Below, piece after piece: positions 36,231 to 43,549 of a stretch of 64,000 bases of DNA (position 1 is its first letter; every line of letters begins with the position of its first letter). The translations under genes and the position numbers were made by a program. Source of the stretch: Zeaxanthinibacter enoshimensis (GTDB lineage: Bacteria > Bacteroidota > Bacteroidia > Flavobacteriales > Flavobacteriaceae); NCBI RefSeq assembly GCF_004362865.1, contig NZ_SNYI01000001.1, positions 434,001 to 498,000 of the forward strand, read 5' to 3'. The notes under the pieces are model-generated. The model did no database searches, was not told the origin of the DNA, and was given only the letters and a program-made list of their open reading frames with translations.

Positions 36231-38015
36231 ATGCCGAACCCGACCAATAAAAGGCTCACACAATTTCTGAAATGGAGGTATAAGAAAATCTCTGACAAGA
36301 CCTTCACCCACGTGATGAGCGTAGTGGTGGGCTTCCTGGCCGGGCTGGCCGCGGTTACCCTCAAGAATATCACCTATTTTATAGAGTCGCTGCTGGAACG
36401 CGGAATCGTTTTTTCCAGCAACCAGCTCTATTTTGTTCTGCCGGTGATAGGGCTTACCCTGGTATACCTCTATGTGAAGTATATCCACCGGGAAAAGCTG
36501 GAGCACGCCATATCCTCCATTCTCTTTGCGCTGTCCCGTAAAAAAGGAATCATGGACCTGAAGAAGGTTTATACCCCCCTTATCACGGCCCCCCTTACCG
36601 TAGGGTTTGGTGGATCCGTGGGATTGCTGGGACCGGCAGTTGCCTCGGGGGCTGCCATCAGTTCTAACCTGGGGCGGTTGTTACATATTAATACCAAAAC
36701 GAGGTCCCTGCTTATTGCCTGTGCTTCGGCAGGGGCGATCGCCTCTATTTTCCAGGCCCCTGTAGCGGCCATCATATTTGCGGTCGAGGTCTTTAGCCTG
36801 GATCTCACCATGGTCTCCCTGCTGCCAATGCTGCTGGCGTCGATCTCGGGGGTGCTTACCTCCTATTTCTTCCTGGGGGATGAGAACCTTTTCAGCTATA
36901 TCATCACCGAAAAATTCGCCATCCAGGATACCTTCTTTTATATCCTGCTGGGAGTGGGAACCGCGATCTCCTCTATCTATTTCACCAAGATGTATTTCGG
37001 GATACTAAAATTATTCAAACCCCTGAAAAGTCCGAAATACCGGCTGCTGGCCGGGGGACTGGCCATAGGGATCATGTTGTATTTTATCCCCCCGCTTTAC
37101 GGGGAAGGATTTGGATTCATCAACGACCTGCTGATGGGAGATCATATCTCTGCCCTGGGCGACAACCCTTTTGAAGCTTTCATGGACAACATCTGGGTGG
37201 TAATCGCCCTGCTCTTTGGTATTACCATTTTCAAAGCCGTAGCGATGACCACAACTTTTGCTGCCGGAGGAGCCGGGGGAATCTTCATTCCTACAATGGT
37301 CATGGGGAGTGCACTTGGCAATGCCGTAGCGAAAGTGATCAATAATATCGGGCTGGGTTTCGAGGTCAGTGAAAGCAATTTCACCCTGATCGGGATGGCC
37401 GGACTAATCGCCGGTGTATTGCATGCTCCACTTACCTCTATCTTCCTTATCGCAGAGATCACCGGGGGGTACGAACTATTTGTCCCGCTGATGATCACAG
37501 CTGCCATTTCCTACCTGATTACCAAGAACGCCATAGATTACTCTATCTATACCAGGGAACTTGCTGAACAGGGCGCACTTCTCACCCACAACAAGGACCA
37601 GACCGTGCTTACGCTGATGCAGCTGGACGATGTGATCGAGCGGGATTTTAAAAGTGTCCACCAGGAAATGACCCTGGGACAGATGCTGCACGATACGGTG
37701 GCTAAGTCTACCCGTAATTTATATCCAGTGGTAAGTGATAAAGGAGTAATGACCGGGATAGTGTTCCTGGACGATATACGGGAATTCATGTTTGACACCA
37801 GTATGTACGATAAGATCACCGTCTCTACACTGATGCACCAGGCGCCGGCTTATATCTATTATGAGAAGGATTCCATGCAGCAGGTCATGCAGAAATTCCA
37901 GGACAGTGGTGCGTGGAACCTGCCGGTGATCCGGGAAGGCAAATACCTCGGTTTTGTGTCCAAATCCAAATTGCTCACTGCTTACCGGAGAAAGTTGATT
38001 AATTTTACACGCTGA
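36231..38015 (+). CDS. ClC family chloride channel/transporter with CBS domains
   Basis: A 594-residue ClC protein with about ten membrane helices, the selectivity motif GGAGGIFIPTMVMG and two C-terminal CBS repeats (VIERDFKSVHQEMTLGQML and ITVSTLMHQAPAYIYYEKDS). The helix that normally carries the gating glutamate (GREGP in E. coli ClC, GxEAP in relatives) reads GSVGLLGPAV, so that glutamate is replaced by leucine. The internal proton glutamate position (FIIEE in E. coli) reads FAVEV, with valine at the second glutamate. This suggests a passive channel rather than a proton-coupled exchanger, by inference. It lies downstream of aspS, and its stop is one base from the next small gene. Confidence 0.9.
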   Translation: MPNPTNKRLTQFLKWRYKKISDKTFTHVMSVVVGFLAGLAAVTLKNITYFIESLLERGIVFSSNQLYFVLPVIGLTLVYLYVKYIHREKLEHAISSILFALSRKKGIMDLKKVYTPLITAPLTVGFGGSVGLLGPAVASGAAISSNLGRLLHINTKTRSLLIACASAGAIASIFQAPVAAIIFAVEVFSLDLTMVSLLPMLLASISGVLTSYFFLGDENLFSYIITEKFAIQDTFFYILLGVGTAISSIYFTKMYFGILKLFKPLKSPKYRLLAGGLAIGIMLYFIPPLYGEGFGFINDLLMGDHISALGDNPFEAFMDNIWVVIALLFGITIFKAVAMTTTFAAGGAGGIFIPTMVMGSALGNAVAKVINNIGLGFEVSESNFTLIGMAGLIAGVLHAPLTSIFLIAEITGGYELFVPLMITAAISYLITKNAIDYSIYTRELAEQGALLTHNKDQTVLTLMQLDDVIERDFKSVHQEMTLGQMLHDTVAKSTRNLYPVVSDKGVMTGIVFLDDIREFMFDTSMYDKITVSTLMHQAPAYIYYEKDSMQQVMQKFQDSGAWNLPVIREGKYLGFVSKSKLLTAYRRKLINFTR

Positions 38016-38016
38016 T

Positions 38017-38280
38017 ATGAAAACCTATTCCCGATATATCATTGCCGCTATCCTCCTCTTTAGCCTGGGACTGATCATCTATGGTTTCACCATTATAGAG
38101 GAAGACCCCCTCAATGCCAATAAATGCATTGGTTTCGGAACCGTAGGCATCTTCCTCGTGGCGATGCCGCTCTTCCTGATTACCGAAAGCAGGGGGAAGA
38201 AGATGAAAGACTACATGCTGACCGAAGAAAATATCCGGAAAATGCAGGGAAAAAAGAACAAACAGTCTGAGGATCAGTAA
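38017..38280 (+). CDS. Small two-helix membrane protein, function unknown
   Basis: An 87-residue protein with two membrane segments (YIIAAILLFSLGLIIYGFTII and IGFGTVGIFLVAMPLFLIT) and a charged C-terminal tail (KKMKDYMLTEENIRKMQGKKNKQ). I do not recognise the family. The ATG follows the ClC stop by one base, so it is probably cotranscribed with it and might modulate it. Confidence 0.65.
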   Translation: MKTYSRYIIAAILLFSLGLIIYGFTIIEEDPLNANKCIGFGTVGIFLVAMPLFLITESRGKKMKDYMLTEENIRKMQGKKNKQSEDQ

Positions 38281-38370
38281 TTTCCTCGAATTTATTCCCG
38301 CCCCTGCGCTTTTAAAGCCAAAAAATCATACATTCGTATAGTACATTTTTTAATTAATTATTTTTTTACC

Positions 38371-38565
38371 ATGACTGGAACAGTAAAATTTTTCAATGAA
38401 TCTAAGGGATATGGGTTCATTACAAACGACGACACCGGAAAGGACATCTTTGTTCATGCAACCGCCCTCAACGGGGTAGAACTGAACGAAGGAGACAAAG
38501 TAGAATACCAGGAAGAAGAAGGAAGAAAAGGAATCGTAGCCGCACAAGTGCAGGTAATAGGATAA
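38371..38565 (+). CDS. Cold-shock domain protein (CspA family)
   Basis: A 64-residue single OB-fold RNA chaperone that melts RNA secondary structure. RNP1 (KGYGFI) and RNP2 (DIFVHA) are intact, and the length equals CspA. It is monocistronic: a strong terminator follows, and 90 AT-rich bases lie upstream without a clear consensus promoter (TACATTTT near 38342 is the closest). Confidence 0.95.
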   Translation: MTGTVKFFNESKGYGFITNDDTGKDIFVHATALNGVELNEGDKVEYQEEEGRKGIVAAQVQVIG

Positions 38566-38592
38566 GCTTATTTTATTTTGAGAAGATCAGGA

Positions 38593-38616
38593 CCCCGGCT
38601 GCTGCCGGGGTTTTTT
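38593..38616 (+). terminator. Intrinsic terminator of the cold-shock gene
   Basis: The stem CCCCGGC / GCCGGGG with loop TGCT is followed by six T. It lies 28 bases after the stop codon. Confidence 0.92.
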
Positions 38617-38623
38617 ATTGGGA

Positions 38624-39073
38624 TCAGTTCAGGTTTCGTTTTTCGATAAAGAACTGCTTCATCAGGGTCGCAGCTTCGTGTTCCAGGACCCCGCCTATTA
38701 TTTCCGTCTTCGGATGCATTTGTGCCCCCATGGCAGCAAAGCCCCGCTGCGGATCATGCGCCCCGTAAACGATCCTGGGGATCTGGCTCCAGTAGAGGGC
38801 CCCGGCACACATCTGGCAAGGTTCCAGGGTAACATACAAGGTGCAGCGATGAAGGTATTTTCCGCCCAGGAAATTTGCAGCGGCGGTAATGGCCTGCATC
38901 TCCGCATGCGCAGTGACATCGTGCAATCGTTCCGTGAGGTTATGCGCCCTGGCAATAATTCTACCCTGTACCACGATCACTGCTCCCACCGGGATCTCGC
39001 CGAGACCGTAGGCCACCTCTGCCTCCTGCAGGGCCTTTTTCATAAAATAAGAGTCGTCCAGGATTCCTTCCAT
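38624..39073 (-). CDS. tadA: tRNA-specific adenosine deaminase
   Basis: A zinc-dependent deaminase that converts A34 to inosine in tRNA(Arg). The 149 residues carry the zinc/catalytic motif HAEMQAI and the PCQMCAGAL cysteine pair, with TadA-like surroundings (GEIPVGAVIVVQGRIIARAHNLTE). Length is normal. A -7 element lies only five bases upstream of the ATG, so the transcript may be leaderless. Confidence 0.9.
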   Translation of the reverse strand: MEGILDDSYFMKKALQEAEVAYGLGEIPVGAVIVVQGRIIARAHNLTERLHDVTAHAEMQAITAAANFLGGKYLHRCTLYVTLEPCQMCAGALYWSQIPRIVYGAHDPQRGFAAMGAQMHPKTEIIGGVLEHEAATLMKQFFIEKRNLN

Positions 39074-39078
39074 GTTGG

Positions 39079-39086
39079 CAAAAATA
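39079..39086 (-). promoter_or_regulatory. -7 element of tadA
   Basis: TATTTTTG on the minus strand, five bases before the tadA ATG. No -33 element is clear. Confidence 0.45.
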
Positions 39087-39149
39087 CATAAATAGGCCTA
39101 CTTTCTCCTGTCCTGAAAAAATGATTTTAATGTACCTTTACGTCTTAAC

Positions 39150-40925
39150 ATGGAACTACTTCCTCACATACATTCTCCGGAAGATCTCAGGCGTCTGAGC
39201 CCTGAATCCCTCCCTGCCCTGGCAGCAGAAATGAGGGATTTCATCATCGACGTCGTGGCTGCAAAGGAAGGACACCTGGGAGCAAGCCTCGGGGTTGTGG
39301 AACTAACCATCGCCCTTCATTATGTCTACAATACCCCTGACGATCGTCTCATCTGGGATGTCGGCCACCAGGCCTATGGTCATAAGATACTTACCGGGAG
39401 GCAGGAATCATTTATCACCAATCGTCAGTATGGTGGTTTGAGCGGCTTTCCCAAAAGAAGCGAGAGCCCGTACGACGCTTTCGGGACAGGGCATAGCTCC
39501 ACTTCCATTTCGGCTATTCTGGGGATGGCGATCGCATCGCGCCTCAGCGGGAAAAAGGATCGCAAACATATCGCCGTTATAGGGGATGCATCCATCGCCA
39601 GCGGGATGGCTTTCGAGGGACTTAACCATGCGGGGGAATCGCCGGCTGATGTGTTGATCATCCTGAACGATAACGCCATAGGGATAGACCCAAGTGTGGG
39701 TGCCCTCAAAAAATACCTGACCAATGTAAAACAGGGCACCGCCAAGGATGAGAATATTTTTGAGTGCCTGAATTTTGAATATACGGGCCCCGTTGACGGG
39801 CATAACCTTCCCTTGCTTATCAATACCCTTAAAGATCTTAAGCAGGTCCAAGGTCCAAAATTACTTCACCTGATCACCACCAAGGGTAAGGGCCTGAAAA
39901 AAGCCGAGGAAGAACAGGTGACCTACCACGCCCCCGGGAAATTCGACAAGCATACCGGTGACCTGATCCAGGGCAGTAAAACAACAGGGCCACCGAAATT
40001 CCAGGAGGTCTTTGGGCTTACCCTGCTGGAATTGGCGAAGGAAAACCAACGTATCGTTGGAATCACCCCTGCCATGCCTACGGGCAGCTCCATGAAATAC
40101 ATGATAGAAGCTATCCCGGACCGGGCATGGGACGTCGGGATCGCGGAACAACACGCGGTCACCTTGGCAGCCGGAATGGCTGCAGACGGACTCATCCCTT
40201 TCTGCAACGTGTACTCTACCTTCCTGCAACGGGCCTATGACCAGGTGATCCACGATGTCGCCCTGCAAGACCTGCCGGTGATCTTCTGCCTGGACCGCGC
40301 CGGACTGGTGGGCCAGGACGGGGCCACGCATCACGGTCTTTACGATATAGCTTACCTCCGCTGTATTCCCAACCTTTATATCTTTGCCCCCATGAACGAA
40401 GCGGAGTTGCGCAATATCATGTATACCGCACAGCTTGGCCTGGGACATCCCATTGCCATCCGGTATCCCCGTGGAAGAGGTGTGATGACGGACTGGCAGC
40501 AACCTTTTGAAGAAATCACGATCGGGAAGGGACAAAGGCTGAAGCAAGGGAAGCACATTGCAATTCTTAGTATAGGCACCGTCGGGAATACAGTAGGCGA
40601 AATGCTTTCCGGGTACAGCGAGGATTCCTCGCCCGGTCATTATAACATGCGGTTTGTCAAACCCCTGGATGAGAATTTGCTGCACCGCATTTTCAGCGAA
40701 TATCCCTATATCATAACCGTAGAAGATGGCTGCAAGGCAGGCGGTTTTGGAAGCGCAGTGCTGGAATTCGCTAATGAAAACGGTTATAAAAACCCGGTAA
40801 AGATCTTTGGAGTGGAAGATCGATTTATTGAACAAGGTACTGTAGCAGAATTGCAGGCCGAGGCAGGCCTGGATCCTGCCACTATTAAAAATTATGTTGA
40901 GCAACTACTAGAAATAACCCGCTAG
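39150..40925 (+). CDS. dxs: 1-deoxy-D-xylulose-5-phosphate synthase
   Basis: The thiamine-diphosphate enzyme that starts the MEP isoprenoid pathway from pyruvate and glyceraldehyde 3-phosphate. The 591 residues have the N-terminal His-containing motif VGHQAYGHKILTGR, the ThDP motif GDASIASGMAFEGLNHAG...NDN, the catalytic Glu block GIAEQHAVTLAAGMA and the C-terminal transketolase domain (EDGCKAGGFGSAVLEF). It is slightly shorter than the E. coli enzyme. It supplies IPP/DMAPP for the carotenoid genes elsewhere in the window. A -7-like TACCTTTA is at 39133-39140. Confidence 0.96.
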   Translation: MELLPHIHSPEDLRRLSPESLPALAAEMRDFIIDVVAAKEGHLGASLGVVELTIALHYVYNTPDDRLIWDVGHQAYGHKILTGRQESFITNRQYGGLSGFPKRSESPYDAFGTGHSSTSISAILGMAIASRLSGKKDRKHIAVIGDASIASGMAFEGLNHAGESPADVLIILNDNAIGIDPSVGALKKYLTNVKQGTAKDENIFECLNFEYTGPVDGHNLPLLINTLKDLKQVQGPKLLHLITTKGKGLKKAEEEQVTYHAPGKFDKHTGDLIQGSKTTGPPKFQEVFGLTLLELAKENQRIVGITPAMPTGSSMKYMIEAIPDRAWDVGIAEQHAVTLAAGMAADGLIPFCNVYSTFLQRAYDQVIHDVALQDLPVIFCLDRAGLVGQDGATHHGLYDIAYLRCIPNLYIFAPMNEAELRNIMYTAQLGLGHPIAIRYPRGRGVMTDWQQPFEEITIGKGQRLKQGKHIAILSIGTVGNTVGEMLSGYSEDSSPGHYNMRFVKPLDENLLHRIFSEYPYIITVEDGCKAGGFGSAVLEFANENGYKNPVKIFGVEDRFIEQGTVAELQAEAGLDPATIKNYVEQLLEITR

Positions 40926-40929
40926 TTTA

Positions 40930-42021
40930 ATGAGAACCATTCTTAGCCTCCTATTCGGTTTGTTATGTATCACTGTGACCGCACAGGATACCATCCCGAC
41001 AGAATCAGAACCAGATACAACCATCCGCGGAACAATCGTAATCCGTTCGTTCCAGGACAAAGTACGTATTGTCCCCAGGGGGGTACAGTTAAGTAACCCT
41101 GTGATCAGTTATAAAAAGACCAAGCCCCTGATGAAGACCAAGAAGAGGTTCAGGATACCGTCTTTCTGGGAAAAGAAGAACGAGATGAGCCTGGGACTCA
41201 GTGAAGTGGCTTTTGTAAACTGGAATGCAGGGGGTGACAATGCCATCACGGCGTTGGGCAGGATGAGATTTGTTCGGAATTATAAATTCCGGTATGTCTC
41301 CTGGAAAAACGAGCTGGAAATGCGCTTTGGGTGGAATGCACAGGAAGGAAGGAAATGGCGTAAGACAGAGGATGCGATCCGTTTCAGCTCAACTTTCGGC
41401 TATCGGAGAGATACGCTAACCAACTGGTATATCACCGTTCGTACCAATTTCAACACCCAGTTTGCAGATGGTTTCAAATATCCCGACCGCAGCACACCCA
41501 TATCCCGTTTTATGGCCCCGGGTTACCTCTTCCTGGGAGGTGGGGCGTCTTACATTTCGGAAAGCGATAATTTTAACCTCTACATTTCTCCCCTGACCCA
41601 TAAAAGCACTTTTGTTCTGGATCGGGAATTAGCCAATAAAGGAGCTTTCGGGGTACAGAAAGCCGTGTTGGATTCGGAAGGAAACGTGGTGGAGCCAGGT
41701 CAGAGAGCGCTGACAGAATTTGGATTCCTGGTGACCAATTCCTGGAAGACGCCGGTGTTCAAAAATGTGAACCTGGATCACAGGATCAGTTTTTACACCG
41801 ATTACCTGCAGGACTTCGGAAATATAGACGTGGACTGGGAAATGCGATGGGAGCTGATCGTGAATGAATATATCAAGACCTCTATTGGCACCCATATCAT
41901 TTATGACGATGATATCCTGTTCGACGTGGTACAGGACAGCGACGGGAACATCATAGATCCCGGTCAGCCCAAACTGCAATTCAAGCAAGTGCTTACGGTG
42001 GGGGCAGTCTATATCTTCTGA
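40930..42021 (+). CDS. DUF3078 family outer-membrane-associated protein
   Basis: A 363-residue exported protein (signal MRTILSLLFGLLCITVTAQ) with the DUF3078 core: SLGLSEVAFVNWNAGGDNAI, YVSWKNELEMRFGWNAQEGRKWRKTEDAIRF and a C-terminal beta-rich region ending VLTVGAVYIF. The pattern and aromatic C-terminus suggest a beta-barrel. Function is unknown. It starts five bases after the dxs stop, so it is likely cotranscribed. Its stop abuts the convergent dgt stop. Confidence 0.85.
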   Translation: MRTILSLLFGLLCITVTAQDTIPTESEPDTTIRGTIVIRSFQDKVRIVPRGVQLSNPVISYKKTKPLMKTKKRFRIPSFWEKKNEMSLGLSEVAFVNWNAGGDNAITALGRMRFVRNYKFRYVSWKNELEMRFGWNAQEGRKWRKTEDAIRFSSTFGYRRDTLTNWYITVRTNFNTQFADGFKYPDRSTPISRFMAPGYLFLGGGASYISESDNFNLYISPLTHKSTFVLDRELANKGAFGVQKAVLDSEGNVVEPGQRALTEFGFLVTNSWKTPVFKNVNLDHRISFYTDYLQDFGNIDVDWEMRWELIVNEYIKTSIGTHIIYDDDILFDVVQDSDGNIIDPGQPKLQFKQVLTVGAVYIF

Positions 42022-43365
42022 TCAGAGTTGTTTCCCGCTGATCTTATTGTGGATATCCACAGCCCCGCTGTCGGATAGGCTAGCCACGTATGTGCTGGCA
42101 TTCAGCAATAACTGGTAATAGGAGCCAGAGGTAGACCTGATCGCAGACGGCAGTGTTCTCAACACCAGTTTATCATAATTACTGGCCCTGTCTTCCTTGG
42201 TCCGCACCAATGCCCCGGTATAGACTTCCAGGAGATCTGACAGGATCTTGAAACCCGCGATCTCTTTTTCGACCACTTCCTTAGACTGGTAGATCCTTTC
42301 AACACTCAGGTCTATGATATCGGTTATCTGTGCCTTGTATTTGCTTTTATCCAAGAGGGAAACACTGAAATCTCCGCTAAGGATCTCTTCCTCGTTTTCC
42401 ATAAAGATACGTGCAGCATCCTGGATAAGGGTGTTGATGGCCAGGGCACGAAGGTAGCTGATCCTGTCCTCCATAAAAGGCATGCTCTGGTATTTCTTGG
42501 TATTGATGGTGTCTTTTACCAGTTTGATCAGGTATTCCAGGGCGTAATCTTCAGGGATAAGCCCCAGGTTGATTCCGTCTTCAAAATCGATAATGGTATA
42601 ACATATATCGTCAGCAGCTTCTACCAGGAAGGTCAGCGGATGCCGGGAATAAGAAATATTGTCCCCTTTCCCTGTGGATCTTAATCCAAGTTCCTCTGCA
42701 ACCTCCTGAAAGAAAGAGGCGTCTGACTGGAAGAAACCGAATTTTTTGTCTGCGATGTGCTTGGATGGTTTTTTAGGGAGCGATTCCTTGGGATATTTCA
42801 TGAAGGCCCCCAGCGTGGCGTAGCTTAAACGCAAGCCACCCGTAACGCCTTCCCGCGATGCCGTAAGCAGACGGAAACCATTGGCATTCCCCTCAAAACT
42901 GAGCAGGTCCTGGTATTCCTTATCTGTCAGGTGTTCCCGGAATTCTTTTCCCTTCCCGTTCCGGAAGAATTCGCCTATGGCTTTTTCCCCGCTGTGCCCA
43001 AAGGGTGGGTTACCTATGTCATGGGCCAGTGCGGCTGCGGCGACGATAGCCCCCAGGTCATTGAAACGGTATCCATGGGTATCCCGTAATTGTGGGTGTT
43101 TTTTAAGCAGGGCCTGCCCCACCATCCGGCCAAGGCTCCTCCCTACTACAGAAACTTCAAGGCTGTGGGTAAGCCGGGTATGTACAAAATCCGTTTTAGA
43201 AAGCGGGATCACCTGTGTCTTGTCCTGCAAGCTCCTGAAAGCCGAAGAAAAGATCACCCGGTCATAATCCACTTCGAAGCCCAGCCGGGCCTCATCCTGT
43301 TCTGTACGTAAGCGTTTTCCGGTATCTCCCTGCCTCCTGAGGGAGAGAAGCTGTTCCCAATCCAT
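42022..43365 (-). CDS. dgt: dGTP triphosphohydrolase
   Basis: An HD-domain dNTPase that hydrolyses dGTP to deoxyguanosine and triphosphate. The 447 residues have the HD metal ligands in TRLTHSLEVSVVGRS (His) and ALAHDIGNPPFGHSGE (His-Asp), with a later Asp in EAADDICYTIIDFEDGI. The N-terminal RTEQDEARLGFEVDYDRVIFSSAFRSLQDKTQV is characteristic of the family. It is divergent from the TonB receptor gene. Confidence 0.93.
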   Translation of the reverse strand: MDWEQLLSLRRQGDTGKRLRTEQDEARLGFEVDYDRVIFSSAFRSLQDKTQVIPLSKTDFVHTRLTHSLEVSVVGRSLGRMVGQALLKKHPQLRDTHGYRFNDLGAIVAAAALAHDIGNPPFGHSGEKAIGEFFRNGKGKEFREHLTDKEYQDLLSFEGNANGFRLLTASREGVTGGLRLSYATLGAFMKYPKESLPKKPSKHIADKKFGFFQSDASFFQEVAEELGLRSTGKGDNISYSRHPLTFLVEAADDICYTIIDFEDGINLGLIPEDYALEYLIKLVKDTINTKKYQSMPFMEDRISYLRALAINTLIQDAARIFMENEEEILSGDFSVSLLDKSKYKAQITDIIDLSVERIYQSKEVVEKEIAGFKILSDLLEVYTGALVRTKEDRASNYDKLVLRTLPSAIRSTSGSYYQLLLNASTYVASLSDSGAVDIHNKISGKQL

Positions 43366-43431
43366 AGGTGTTAATTAAGGCCGCAATATACATTAAATAG
43401 ACGGCAGGATAAGGGCCAGGTAATACTCTCG

Positions 43432-43516
43432 TAACGTTAAGTTAACTGCATAACCTTTAGGTAACATAATCGTTAAGCCGATTTAAAATTCTGCTAACCC
43501 CGCAGTTACAATGATG
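43432..43516 (+). promoter_or_regulatory. 11-base-phased direct repeats upstream of the TonB receptor (Pho-box-like)
   Basis: TAAC-like tetramers begin at 43432 and 43443, and again in one unbroken 11-base register at 43451 (TAAC), 43462 (TAAC), 43473 (TTAA), 43484 (TAAA), 43495 (TAAC) and 43506 (TTAC). A promoter-like GTTCTTTGCA follows at 43520-43529, 21 bases before the start codon at 43550. An 11-base direct-repeat period is the known geometry of PhoB sites. The 18 bases at 43451-43468 recur exactly upstream of the PiT gene. Confidence 0.55.
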
Positions 43517-43549
43517 ATAGTTCTTTGCAACTCGAAAATGTATATGTTG

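Noticed and set aside
39408-40904. Long minus-strand frames of up to 347 codons opposite dxs
   Set aside because: dxs is unmistakable on the plus strand; the opposite frames give Cys/His-rich sequence without motifs, as expected for antisense of GC-rich codons.
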